In this document: in pieces, positions 34,031 through 41,936 of the stretch
How positions within the stretch are numbered: position 1 is the stretch's first letter
Layout of the letters: every line of letters starts with the position of its first letter
DNA from: Amycolatopsis orientalis DSM 43388
Lineage (GTDB): Bacteria; Actinomycetota; Actinomycetes; Mycobacteriales; Pseudonocardiaceae
Assembly (NCBI RefSeq): GCF_000411975.1
Contig: NZ_ASXG01000161.1
Span: 1-50,198 of the forward strand
DNA: 50,198 bases
Reading direction: 5' to 3'
Notes under the pieces: model-generated
What the model was told of the DNA's origin: nothing
What the model saw: the letters and a program-made list of their open reading frames with translations, nothing else
Databases searched by the model: none
Position numbers and translations under genes: made by a program

Positions 34031-34761
34031 CGGCCGATCTCCTTCAGCGTGGCTTCGACGTGCGCCTCGACGGTCTCCCTGCCCAGCAACGGGAAACCGT
34101 GCCCGGGCGCGATGGCCCGCACCGGGTCGGCGGCGAAGACGGCGCGGAGGTCGTCCAGCACCGGCGCGGGGTCGGCGTGGTCCAGCCAGGAGAACTTGAC
34201 CCGCAGCTGCGCGGCGACCGCCGCCGGATCGGGCGCGTCGTCGGCTTCGGTTCTAGTGTGGCAGAACGAATCGGAGGTGAAGAGGGTCTGACTCAGCGGA
34301 TCGTACGGCCACAGCGTCGGCAGCAAGCGCAGGCGCGGAGCGTGGATTCGCAGCGGGATGCCCGGAATCGGCTCCAGCTCCGCCGGGCGGCCTTCTTCGA
34401 CGGTGATCCGCTCGCGGGGCGCGTCCACGACCGGCACAGTGATGCCGCCGGTGTAGTGCACGGCGGTCACCGGGAAAGCGGCCTCGATCTCCGGAAGGTT
34501 CAGGCAGCAGTCCATTTCGGTCCGGGTCAGCACCACTGCCAGCGGGGTGTTCTCCGGCACCGATTCCCGCAGCTGCGCGACAATCCGCGCCGCGTGCACC
34601 CGGACGCCGGTGTCGATCAGCACCGCGCCCTCCGCCGAGCGGACGAGGTAGCAGTTCAGCGGCTGTGTCCCGCGGACGTCGGCGGGCGCCCAGCTCACCC
34701 GGCCGTCGAGCGGGACCGAACCGCCCAGCCGGACGACCCGGCCTTCCCGCAGTGCTGTCAT
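34027..34761 (-). CDS. Metallo-beta-lactamase-fold protein B (degenerate metal site)
   Basis: A 244-residue MBL-fold paralogue of protein A: LIDTGVRVH, then Arg80-x-Glu82-x-Asp84-Cys85 where HxExDH is expected, Asp164 in FTSDSF and His221 in IAPGHG. Two His ligands are replaced (Arg, Cys), while the Asp that protein A lacks is present. ATG 34761 is chosen because it matches a leaderless transcript from the TTGACA / CAAAAT promoter just upstream; ATG 34770 is also in frame but overlaps that -10. Translationally coupled to protein A. Confidence 0.75.
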   Translation of the reverse strand: MTALREGRVVRLGGSVPLDGRVSWAPADVRGTQPLNCYLVRSAEGAVLIDTGVRVHAARIVAQLRESVPENTPLAVVLTRTEMDCCLNLPEIEAAFPVTAVHYTGGITVPVVDAPRERITVEEGRPAELEPIPGIPLRIHAPRLRLLPTLWPYDPLSQTLFTSDSFCHTRTEADDAPDPAAVAAQLRVKFSWLDHADPAPVLDDLRAVFAADPVRAIAPGHGFPLLGRETVEAHVEATLKEIGR

Positions 34762-34768
34762 GCACTTC

Positions 34769-34797
34769 ATTTTGTTGAAGATTAATCACTATGTCAA
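34769..34797 (-). promoter_or_regulatory. Leftward promoter of the MBL pair, with TTGTTGAAG motif
   Basis: On the minus strand TTGACA (34797-34792) and CAAAAT (34774-34769) are separated by 17 bp. The plus-strand 9-mer TTGTTGAAG (34772-34780) overlaps the -10 and spacer and recurs at 37100-37108 in the next divergent promoter, so it may be an operator for the XRE-cupin regulator encoded next to it. Confidence 0.5.
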
Positions 34798-34904
34798 CGG
34801 CCAGCCCGGTTCCGGTCGCAACATACTGAAGGACTTTTGATAAGATGACGCCGTTCGCAAGCTCCGCCCCGCGGGCGGACCGGCTCCCGGAGGAGACAGC
34901 AGAG

Positions 34905-35516
34905 ATGGGATCCGCCCAATCCGAACCGCCCGCCGCGGAGGACAACCGCGACTACTGGGTGAACCACCTCGGCGCGACGCTCAGGGCACGCCGCAGCGGC
35001 CGGTTCACCGTCGAGGAACTGTCCGCGCGCTCGGGCGTGAGCGCGGGCCTGATCAGCCAGATCGAGCGCGGCATCGGCAATCCGTCGTTCGCCACGCTGC
35101 TGCGGCTGGCGAACGCGCTCGAGGTGCCGATGGCCGACATGTTCCTCGGCCAGCAGTCGCACGAGACGAAGGTGCTCGTGCGCCGCGAGGAGCGGCTGCG
35201 GATGGAACTGCCCGGCGACGGCATCGTGCAGGAGATGCTCGTCCCCAACACCGACCGCAAGCTCGGCGTGCTGGAAATGACCATCCCGCCCGGATTCCGC
35301 GGCGAGGACGTGCCGCATTCCCACCCCGGCGAGGAGGTCGTGGTGGTGCTGTCCGGAACGCTGCGCGCCACGATCGGCGGGCAGGCCTTCGTTCTCGGCG
35401 AGGGCGACACGATGAGCTACGACTCGTCCACGCCGCACTGGTGGAGCAACGAAAACGAGGAGCCGGCGGTCATCCTCGCGATCTCCACTCCCCCGTCGCT
35501 CGGCCGCGTGCACTGA
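34905..35516 (+). CDS. XRE-family regulator with cupin sensor domain
   Basis: A 203-residue regulator: HTH_3 domain at about 25-80 (FTVEELSARSGVSAGLISQIERG) and C-terminal cupin at about 125-200 (VPHSHPGEEVVVVLSGTLRA, then PHWWSNENEEPAVIL). This architecture is that of PuuR-like repressors, whose cupin binds a small nitrogenous or acidic effector. ATG 34905 has GGAGGAG upstream (about 9 nt); the frame is open to 34845. A -10-like GATAAG sits at 34839-34844. The stop overlaps the next start. It is the only regulator in the right-hand island and so its probable master switch. Confidence 0.9.
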   Translation: MGSAQSEPPAAEDNRDYWVNHLGATLRARRSGRFTVEELSARSGVSAGLISQIERGIGNPSFATLLRLANALEVPMADMFLGQQSHETKVLVRREERLRMELPGDGIVQEMLVPNTDRKLGVLEMTIPPGFRGEDVPHSHPGEEVVVVLSGTLRATIGGQAFVLGEGDTMSYDSSTPHWWSNENEEPAVILAISTPPSLGRVH

Positions 35517-36235
35517 TGCGTCCCGGCGAAACGCGGCTCGGCCTGATCGTGCCGTCGTCGAACACGAACGCCGAACCGCTCACCGCGGCGATGCTGGCCG
35601 GGACTCGGGCGACCGCGCTCGCGAGCCGCTTCCCGCTGCCCGCGGACCTCGACGCGGTGATCGACGCCGCGCTGATCGGCCCGGCCGCGGATCTTCTCGC
35701 CGAGGCGGGGATTTCGGCGCTCGCGTTCCACGGGACGTCCGGTTCGTGGCTCGGGCTGGAGCACGACCGGGCGCTGGCCGCCGGACTGGCGAAACGGGTT
35801 TCAACGGCGGCGACCACGGCCTCGCTCGCCCTGGTCGCGGCGGTGGAAGCGGTGGGGGCCAAGAAGGTCGGCCTGGTTTTCCCGGGGCCGTCGCCGATCG
35901 CGGACACCATCGCCGAGGAGTACGCGGCGGCGGGGATCGAGGTGGTGTCGCGGTCCGTGCCGCCCCGGCCGATGACGAATCCGGAGATTTCCGCGCTGCC
36001 GTTTCCGGAGATCTCGGCCCTGGTTTCGGCGGCCGCCTCCGCGGCGGCGGAGGCAATCGTGTGCGTGGGGACGAATCTTCGGGCGGCGTATCTGGTGCCG
36101 GAACTGGAAGCCCGGCTGGGAGTGCCGGTGGTGGACAGCGCCGCGGCTACCGTGTGGCATCTGCTCGGGCTCGCCGGGGCCCCGAGCCGGCTTCAGGGGT
36201 GGGGACGGTTGTTCGAGACGGAGTTCCGCCAGTAG
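35516..36235 (+). CDS. Asp/Glu racemase-superfamily protein, arylmalonate decarboxylase-like
   Basis: A 239-residue protein with the superfamily opener LIVPSSNTNAEP (10-21). Racemases and maleate isomerases need two catalytic Cys; here the first position is Gly73 (FHGTSGS) and only the second, Cys183 (IVCVGTNLRA), is present. Arylmalonate decarboxylase has this same Gly/Cys arrangement, as I recall it, so decarboxylation of an alpha-substituted malonate, or another one-Cys reaction, is more likely than racemisation or hydantoin epimerisation. ATG 35516 overlaps the XRE stop (TGATG). Its 3' end overlaps the convergent PuuE-like gene by 43 bp. Confidence 0.75.
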   Translation: MRPGETRLGLIVPSSNTNAEPLTAAMLAGTRATALASRFPLPADLDAVIDAALIGPAADLLAEAGISALAFHGTSGSWLGLEHDRALAAGLAKRVSTAATTASLALVAAVEAVGAKKVGLVFPGPSPIADTIAEEYAAAGIEVVSRSVPPRPMTNPEISALPFPEISALVSAAASAAAEAIVCVGTNLRAAYLVPELEARLGVPVVDSAAATVWHLLGLAGAPSRLQGWGRLFETEFRQ

Positions 36236-37074
36236 CGGGCGATCTCGTCCCGTCGCGCCAGCCACACGTCCTGTTCCGCCGCGAACCGCAGGAACGTCCG
36301 CAGCGCGTTCGCATACGCCGGACGGCCGATCAGCCGCGGATGCAGTCCCACGCTCAGCACCGTCGCGCCGGGACGCGGGTCGTCGAGCAGCATCGCGAGC
36401 GAATCGCACAGGTATGCTCCGAACGCGCGCCCCGTCCGGAATTGGCTCAACAGCCCCGAATCGTTCGTGTCGCCCGCGTACGGGACCACCGGCAGCGAAC
36501 CGTCGACATAGGGCAGGTCGTCACAGAAGCTGTTGGAATCGTAGGAATATCCCTCCGCGGCAGCCGCGGCCCGGGTCCCGGGCGAGATGCCGTCGCGCGA
36601 GTACCAGCAGGCCGGACGCTTCCCGGTCAGCTCCCGCAGAAGAGCCGTCGACGACCGGATCCTGGACAGTTCCTCAGCCGGGCTCAGGTCGGTGTGCGTG
36701 TCCCAGCGCAGGCCGTGGTTGGCGATTTCGTGCCCGTCCGCGACCAGCGCGGCGGCGATCGGCGGGGTGAGCGCATGGGCACAGCAGAACGCGGTGACCG
36801 GCGCCTCGAACTCCCGCAAAACCCGCAGGACCCGCCAGAAACCCGCTCGCGCGCCGTACTCGAAGGCCGACTCCAGGGTCGGGTTGCGCCGCCCGGGCAC
36901 GACCCGATGCCGTTCCCAGTGCGCGCCCAGGTCGTCGGCGCTGTCGCCGCGAGCGGTTTGCCGCTCCGCGCCGTCCTCGATGTTGAGCACGATGGACACC
37001 GCGACCTTCCGCCCGCCCGGCCACGCGCCCGCGGGCGGCTCCGCCCCGTACCCGATGAAGTCGCGTTCGCTCAC
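36193..37074 (-). CDS. PuuE-like polysaccharide-deacetylase-fold hydrolase 1
   Basis: A 293-residue member of the NodB-fold branch that includes the metal-independent allantoinase PuuE: ERDFIGYGAEPP, WPGGRKVAVSIVLNIEDGAE, FEYGARAGFWRVLRVLREF, EIANHGLRWDTH and the DSNSFCDDLPY segment. PuuE hydrolyses a cyclic ureide, so a ring C-N bond is the expected target. GTG 37074 has no ribosome-binding site and may be leaderless from an AT-rich promoter at 37079-37108. It is a paralogue of the gene at 48560; the two share layout but differ strongly around residues 35-70. It overlaps the convergent decarboxylase-like gene by 43 bp. Confidence 0.8.
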   Translation of the reverse strand: MSERDFIGYGAEPPAGAWPGGRKVAVSIVLNIEDGAERQTARGDSADDLGAHWERHRVVPGRRNPTLESAFEYGARAGFWRVLRVLREFEAPVTAFCCAHALTPPIAAALVADGHEIANHGLRWDTHTDLSPAEELSRIRSSTALLRELTGKRPACWYSRDGISPGTRAAAAAEGYSYDSNSFCDDLPYVDGSLPVVPYAGDTNDSGLLSQFRTGRAFGAYLCDSLAMLLDDPRPGATVLSVGLHPRLIGRPAYANALRTFLRFAAEQDVWLARRDEIARYWRNSVSNNRPHP

Positions 37075-37078
37075 AGGG

Positions 37079-37108
37079 ACATATTGAATACTCTTCTATT
37101 TGTTGAAG
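37079..37108. promoter_or_regulatory. Divergent AT-rich promoter region with two recurring 9-mers
   Basis: The 56-bp spacer between the leftward PuuE-like and rightward amidohydrolase genes contains CATATTGAA (37080-37088) and TTGTTGAAG (37100-37108). The first recurs inverted at 40057-40065 before the ABC operon; the second recurs at 34772-34780. Such AT-rich words are rare in this DNA and may mark binding of one regulator. Confidence 0.4.
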
Positions 37109-37130
37109 CAAGCTCGTAGACTCGTCCGGC

Positions 37131-38468
37131 ATGCGGACCGTCATCACCGGGGGAACAGTCGTCGCGGGGCCGGACGTGCTCCGGGCCGCCGTCACACTCG
37201 ACGGCGGGCGGATCCGAGCCGTCGGCCCGCACCCGCCGGAGGACGCCGACGTCCGGCTCGACGCCACCGGATTCGTCGTCCTGCCCGGCTTGATCAACTG
37301 CCACACCCACGGAGTCACGCCCGGTCCGCTCTTCCCGAGCGGGGCCGCGGCCCTGCCCGCGGACGACTGGCTCGGCAACCTCGACCGGCATCTGCTCGCG
37401 GGCACCACGACCGTCCTCAATCTGTGCGGACTGGCCACAATGGACGAAGTACGCACCGCCGACCGAGCGCACGCGGTGAAGGTCAAAGGCGCGACGACGC
37501 ACACCCCGGCCGCCCTCGCCGCCGCACAAGCCGCGGACGGCGAGGGGCTGACCGAAGAGCACCTGACGACGTCAGTCGAGAAGCAGCTCGCGGACGGGGC
37601 GATCGCGATCGGCGAGCTCGGCGGCGGGCAGACGATGGGCGGCGGCGGGCAAGACCTGCAGTACCTTCCGGCGGCGATCCGGCGCGAAACCGGCGTGATC
37701 GTCACCGCCGAGCAGGCGCGGACGCTCAAGGAAGCTGTCCTCGGCCCTCGCCTGGACAGCACTCCGGACGAACCCGCCCTGAAATCCGCACTCGCCGCGG
37801 CGGGGCTGGCCGGGTTCAGCACCCAGACCGCCGCGAAGCTGGTCCGCGAGTCCGTGCTGCCGTCCTTTCACGCCGCGCTCGACGGGCTGCGGGAGGGCGT
37901 CGAGGCGGCGGCGAAGCACGGAGTCCCCGCACTGGTGCACAGCGCGGCGGCCAGCGGGAAGCCGCTCCTCGAACTCGCCGGCGAACGGCTGGGCGCGCAA
38001 GTGATCGCCACGCACAGCAATCATCCGTCCTATACCCCGGACGAGGCCGTCGAAACCGCACTCGCGCTGCGGGCCGCGGGCTGGCTGCTCGAGTGCTGCA
38101 CCTTCGACCTGCTGCACCGGCAGCACACCGTGCGCACGCGCGAGCACTGGGACCGGATGTTCGCCGAAACCGACGTCGACCTCCTCGCCACCGATTACGG
38201 CTACCTCGGACAGCACGATCCGCTCCTCTCCGGCGTCGCGGACCTGGTCGCCAGCGGGCACCGCAGCCTGTCCGCCGCGGTGGCGCTGGCCAGCGCGAAC
38301 GTCGCCGACGCCATCCCCGGCCTCGCGCCCGGCACGGGGCGGCTGAGGCCCGGAATGGCCGCCGACGTGGTGATCGCCAGCGAGGATCTGCGGGAGGTGC
38401 GGCACGTGTTCGTCGACGGCATCCAGGTCGTCCGCGACGGCCGGCTCACCCTGGCGGCGCACCGGTGA
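37131..38468 (+). CDS. Amidohydrolase-superfamily cyclic amide hydrolase
   Basis: A 445-residue TIM-barrel hydrolase: N-terminal beta-sandwich (VITGGTVVAG), HxH metal motif LINCHTHG (His58, His60), further likely ligands in LVHSAA, ATHSNHPSY and LATDYGY, and a C-terminal GRLRPGMAADVVIA typical of dihydroorotase- and imidazolonepropionase-like enzymes. Most relatives open or cut cyclic amides. ATG 37131 has little upstream space; a leaderless start from TAGACT (37117-37122) is possible. It heads the rightward operon and overlaps the AtzG-like gene by 4 nt. Substrate unknown. Confidence 0.82.
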   Translation: MRTVITGGTVVAGPDVLRAAVTLDGGRIRAVGPHPPEDADVRLDATGFVVLPGLINCHTHGVTPGPLFPSGAAALPADDWLGNLDRHLLAGTTTVLNLCGLATMDEVRTADRAHAVKVKGATTHTPAALAAAQAADGEGLTEEHLTTSVEKQLADGAIAIGELGGGQTMGGGGQDLQYLPAAIRRETGVIVTAEQARTLKEAVLGPRLDSTPDEPALKSALAAAGLAGFSTQTAAKLVRESVLPSFHAALDGLREGVEAAAKHGVPALVHSAAASGKPLLELAGERLGAQVIATHSNHPSYTPDEAVETALALRAAGWLLECCTFDLLHRQHTVRTREHWDRMFAETDVDLLATDYGYLGQHDPLLSGVADLVASGHRSLSAAVALASANVADAIPGLAPGTGRLRPGMAADVVIASEDLREVRHVFVDGIQVVRDGRLTLAAHR

Positions 38469-38635
38469 ACGAGGACGCACTCGCCGCCGTCGTCCAGCTC
38501 GTCGGTGAAGACGTCCTGGCGGAGGACCGCGCCGCGCTGGAAGCCGCGTACGCCAATCTCGCCGATGCGATCGAACAGCTGCGCGCGGTTCCCGGCGACG
38601 AGCCCAGCGACTTCGAAGTCAGGTGGACACCATGA
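38465..38635 (+). CDS. AtzG-like small amidase subunit
   Basis: A 56-residue helical protein, wedged between amidohydrolase and amidase with GTGA overlap at the start and ATGA at the end. Size, position and pattern (two helices, then DEPSDFEVRW) match the GatC-like AtzG/DUF4089 subunits that stabilise AtzE-type amidases in 1-carboxybiuret hydrolase. It is an accessory subunit rather than a catalyst. Because it is so small, the family call rests heavily on context. Confidence 0.7.
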   Translation: MNEDALAAVVQLVGEDVLAEDRAALEAAYANLADAIEQLRAVPGDEPSDFEVRWTP

Positions 38636-40017
38636 ACTGGCAGTACGGGATCGAAGAAGCCGGGAAACTCATCGCCGCCCGCGAGCTGAGTGTGGTCGAG
38701 TATGTCAGCAGTGTGCTCGACCGCCTCGCCGAAACCGAGCCTGAGGTGTCAGCTTGGGCGCGCGTGGACCGCGAAGGCGCGCTGGCGGCCGCGCAGCAGG
38801 CGGACCGGGAGATATCAGCGGGACATCACCGAGGGCCGCTGCACGGCATACCGTTCGGGGTCAAAGACGTCATCGACACGGCGGGCCTGCCGACCGAAGG
38901 CGGCTCGAAGGCGTATGCCGGGCGCACCCCGACGCGCGACGCGGCGACCGTCCGCACGCTGCGCGAGAACGGCGCGATTCTGCTCGGCAAGACCGTCACG
39001 CACGAAATCGCTTACGGGCAGAACTTTCCGCCCACTCGCAACCCGTGGGACCCGAGCCGGTATCCGGGCGGGTCGAGCGCCGGTTCGGGTGTCGCCGTCG
39101 CGGTCGGCTCGGCGCCGGGCTGCCTTGGGACCGACACGTCCGGTTCGGTGCGCAACCCGGCCTCTGTCAACGGGGTCGTCGGGATGCGGCCGACGACCGG
39201 GCTGATCGACGGGGCCGGGGTGATGAACCTCAGCGAGCAGCTCGACCAGGTCGGCCCGATCGCGCGTTCGGCCGTCGACTGTGCGCTTCTCTTGCAGGGC
39301 ATGGTGAAAACCCGCGCCGGCCTCGGCCCGGAAGACCTCGCCGAGGCCGTGCGCCGGCCGCTGCACCGGCCGCGAGTGGGCGTCGACTTCGCCGCGTGGG
39401 AAGAATGGGGAGTTTCCGCCGAAGTGCAGGCGACGATCAAGGAAGCGGTCGGCGTCCTGGCCGCCACCGGCGCCGAAATCGTGGACGTCAGCCTGCCGGA
39501 CCTGAGTCTTGCCCTGCCGGTCACGCTAGTTTTGTGTTTGGCGGACGCGGTGCGTCTGCACGGTCCGGCACTTTCCGACCGGCCGGAAGAATTCGAATCC
39601 GGCACCCGGGTCATGCTCGAGCTCGGTTGCGCGGTAACCGAAGAACACGTGACGCTCGCCCGCCGCGCCCGCGCGCATCTGCGAGAACGGATCCGCACGA
39701 CGTTCCTGGACGCCGGCCTCACCGCGCTCGTCTCCCCCACGCTGTCCGGAATTCCTCCGCGGCTGGACGATCTTTCGACCGATCTGACCCGGGAAAGCAA
39801 CGAAACCGACCTCTCGAGCGCGCTTCTGCTGCTGGCCCCGGCCAATGTCTGCGGCCTGCCTGGCCTGAGCGTGCCGGGAGGCTTCGCCAACGGGTTCCCG
39901 GCCGGGCTGCACCTGCTCGGCCGCCCGTTCGAGGACCTGGCGCTTCTGCGCTTGGCGCAGCACTATGAAACCGCCGCGGCCCGCCCCGCGCAGGCCACGC
40001 TCCGAAGTGGACGGTGA
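38632..40017 (+). CDS. Amidase-signature hydrolase, AtzE-like catalytic subunit
   Basis: A 461-residue amidase with a complete Ser-cisSer-Lys triad: Lys78 (FGVKDVID), the GGSSAGSG loop at 146-153, and nucleophile Ser172 in GTDTSGSVR. With the small subunit encoded just before, it resembles AtzEG, which deaminates 1-carboxybiuret in cyanuric acid breakdown. The other cyanurate genes (atzD, atzF, atzH) are not present, so a different carboxylated or linear ureide/amide is more probable. ATG 38632 overlaps the preceding stop; GTG 38623 is also in frame. An 81-bp gap separates it from the transporter genes. Confidence 0.85.
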   Translation: MNWQYGIEEAGKLIAARELSVVEYVSSVLDRLAETEPEVSAWARVDREGALAAAQQADREISAGHHRGPLHGIPFGVKDVIDTAGLPTEGGSKAYAGRTPTRDAATVRTLRENGAILLGKTVTHEIAYGQNFPPTRNPWDPSRYPGGSSAGSGVAVAVGSAPGCLGTDTSGSVRNPASVNGVVGMRPTTGLIDGAGVMNLSEQLDQVGPIARSAVDCALLLQGMVKTRAGLGPEDLAEAVRRPLHRPRVGVDFAAWEEWGVSAEVQATIKEAVGVLAATGAEIVDVSLPDLSLALPVTLVLCLADAVRLHGPALSDRPEEFESGTRVMLELGCAVTEEHVTLARRARAHLRERIRTTFLDAGLTALVSPTLSGIPPRLDDLSTDLTRESNETDLSSALLLLAPANVCGLPGLSVPGGFANGFPAGLHLLGRPFEDLALLRLAQHYETAAARPAQATLRSGR

Positions 40018-40055
40018 ACCCCTCGTGACCTCGCTTCCGCCCTGGACAGAGGCTT

Positions 40056-40098
40056 CTTCAATATGCAACAGTGACCCAATGCATAGTGAAGGTCCGGC
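40056..40098 (+). promoter_or_regulatory. Possible internal promoter before the ABC importer genes
   Basis: CTTCAATATG (40056-40065) is the inverted form of the CATATTGAA word found at 37080. A weak -10 CATAGT lies at 40082-40087 and GAAGG (40088-40092) may serve as ribosome-binding site. The importer may thus have its own promoter under the same control. Confidence 0.4.
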
Positions 40099-40959
40099 AT
40101 GACCGCGGCGGCGGTCGGCACCGGCCGGGTCCGGTCCGCGCGACGGCGGGCCGGCCACCGGTTCCGCAACGCGGGCGTTCTCGCCGCGCTCGCCTTCCTC
40201 GCCGGCCTGTGGATCGTCGCGGCGTTCGTGCCGCTCCCCCACAGCCCCACGACGCCGGACGTGTCGGTGATCGCCGCCGCGCCGAGCGCGGCACATCCGT
40301 TCGGCGTCGACATCAGCGGGTTCGACGTCTTCTCCCGCACCGTCGCCGCCGCCGCGAGCGACCTGCCGATCGCGGTGTTCGGTTCGCTGCTGTCGCTCGC
40401 GATCGGAGTCCCGATCGGACTGTTCACCACGACCGGCCGGATCGGCGAGGCGTGCATGCGCGTGGTCGACGCGTTTTCCGCGCTGCCGGTCATCGTCCTG
40501 GCCGTGGTCGCCATCCAGCTGCTCGGCGGCGGCCTGCTCGACGTCGTCGGCGCGATCGCGGTGGTGAACATCCCGCGGTTCGCCCGGCTGACCCGCGCGG
40601 AGGCGGTGGCGCTGCGGCGGGCCCGGTTCGTGGAGGCCGCGGTGGCGATCGGCTGTTCCCCGCTGCGGGTCGCGTTCAACCACGTGTTCCGCAACGCCTA
40701 CGGAGTCGTGCTGGTGCAGGCGATCTTGGCCGCCGCCAACGCGATCGGCGTGATCGCGGCGCTGAACTTCCTCGGCGTCGGGGTGCACCCGCCGCAGCCG
40801 ACGTGGGGTTCGATGATCCACGACGGCGCCTCGATGCTGGTCGAAGGCCAGTGGTGGGCCGCGATCTTCCCGACGGTCGCGATCTTCCTCGTCGTCTCGT
40901 CCTTGACCGTCATCGCCGACTGGTTCGAGAACCGCGTCGAAGGAGGGACGAAAGCATGA
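40099..40959 (+). CDS. ABC importer permease, DppC/OppC type
   Basis: A 286-residue inner-membrane permease of the peptide/nickel/opine uptake class. After a first span (AGVLAALAFLAGLWIVAAFV) and a long external loop come four to five more spans. The EAA coupling loop reads EAAVAIGCSPLRVAFNHVFRNA (overview), contacting the ATPases. It is normally the second permease of such systems; here it comes first, and its DppB partner comes last. The next start overlaps its stop (ATGA). Confidence 0.88.
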   Translation: MTAAAVGTGRVRSARRRAGHRFRNAGVLAALAFLAGLWIVAAFVPLPHSPTTPDVSVIAAAPSAAHPFGVDISGFDVFSRTVAAAASDLPIAVFGSLLSLAIGVPIGLFTTTGRIGEACMRVVDAFSALPVIVLAVVAIQLLGGGLLDVVGAIAVVNIPRFARLTRAEAVALRRARFVEAAVAIGCSPLRVAFNHVFRNAYGVVLVQAILAAANAIGVIAALNFLGVGVHPPQPTWGSMIHDGASMLVEGQWWAAIFPTVAIFLVVSSLTVIADWFENRVEGGTKA

Positions 40960-41936
40960 GCGAATTGCTGTCGGTCCGCGGGCTGGAAGTCGAATTCCCG
41001 GTTCCCGGCGGCGCGTTCCGCGTGCTCGACGACGTGTCGTTCTCCGTGCGGGACAACGAGATCGTCGGGATCGTCGGCGAGTCCGGTTCCGGCAAGTCCA
41101 CCACCGTGCGGTCGGTGATCCAGCTGCACAAACCGGCCCGGACCACCGGCGGCAGCGTCGTGTTCGACGGCCGCGAACTGCATCGCGCCGCGCCGAAGGA
41201 ACTGCGCCGGATCCGCGGCCGCGAAATCGGTTTCGTCGCGCAAAGCCCGTTCGACGCCTTGAACCCGGTGCTGCGGATCGGAAAGCAGTTCGAAAACGTC
41301 ATCCGGGCGCACGAGCGCGCCAGCCGGAGCGAGATCCGCGCTCGCGCGCTCGATTTGCTGGCGTCCACCGGGATCCCCGACCCGGCGCGGACGCTCGACG
41401 GATTCCCGCACGAACTCAGCGGCGGCATGGCGCAGCGCACGGTGATCGCGCTGGCGCTCAGCCTTGGCCCTCGGCTGCTCATCGCCGACGAACCGACGAC
41501 CGCGCTCGACCTGACCGTGCAACGGCAGGTCCTCGACCTGATCCGCACCCTGGTCCGGGACAGCGGACGGTCGATGCTGCTGGTGACGCACGATCTCGGC
41601 GTCGTGGCCAACTACTGCGACCGGGTGGTGGTGATGTACTCCGGGCGCGTCGTGGAGGTCGGCGACGTCGCGACGGTGTTCGGCGATCCGCGCCACCCCT
41701 ACACCCGCACGCTGCTCGACGCGGCGACCACCGACATCCGCGTCGCTGCCCCGAAGTCCGCCCCGGCGAAGCGGGAAACGGCACCGGGCTGCAACTTCGC
41801 CCACCGCTGCCCGCGCGCCGACGGAGTGTGCGCCGAGGAACGTCCCCCGCTCACCGTGACGGACCCGGGCCACGGCTTCGGGTGCCACCACCCGCTTTCG
41901 ATCGAGGTGACCACCAGTGCCGGTACTCGTCGCTGA
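40956..41936 (+). CDS. ABC importer ATPase, DppD/OppD type
   Basis: A 326-residue ATPase: Walker A GESGSGKST, Q-loop FVAQSPFDALNP, signature LSGGMAQR, Walker B LLIADEPTTALD, and H-loop LVTHDL. The C-terminal extension has the four-Cys pattern of this group (APGCNFAHRCPRADGVC, then FGCHHP), which in related proteins holds an iron-sulphur cluster. AGGAGGG precedes ATG 40956. It forms a heterodimer with the next gene's product, whose start overlaps by 20 nt. Confidence 0.9.
   Translation: MSELLSVRGLEVEFPVPGGAFRVLDDVSFSVRDNEIVGIVGESGSGKSTTVRSVIQLHKPARTTGGSVVFDGRELHRAAPKELRRIRGREIGFVAQSPFDALNPVLRIGKQFENVIRAHERASRSEIRARALDLLASTGIPDPARTLDGFPHELSGGMAQRTVIALALSLGPRLLIADEPTTALDLTVQRQVLDLIRTLVRDSGRSMLLVTHDLGVVANYCDRVVVMYSGRVVEVGDVATVFGDPRHPYTRTLLDAATTDIRVAAPKSAPAKRETAPGCNFAHRCPRADGVCAEERPPLTVTDPGHGFGCHHPLSIEVTTSAGTRR

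Noticed and set aside
35516..36235. Hydantoin racemase
   Set aside because: Only one of the two catalytic Cys is present.
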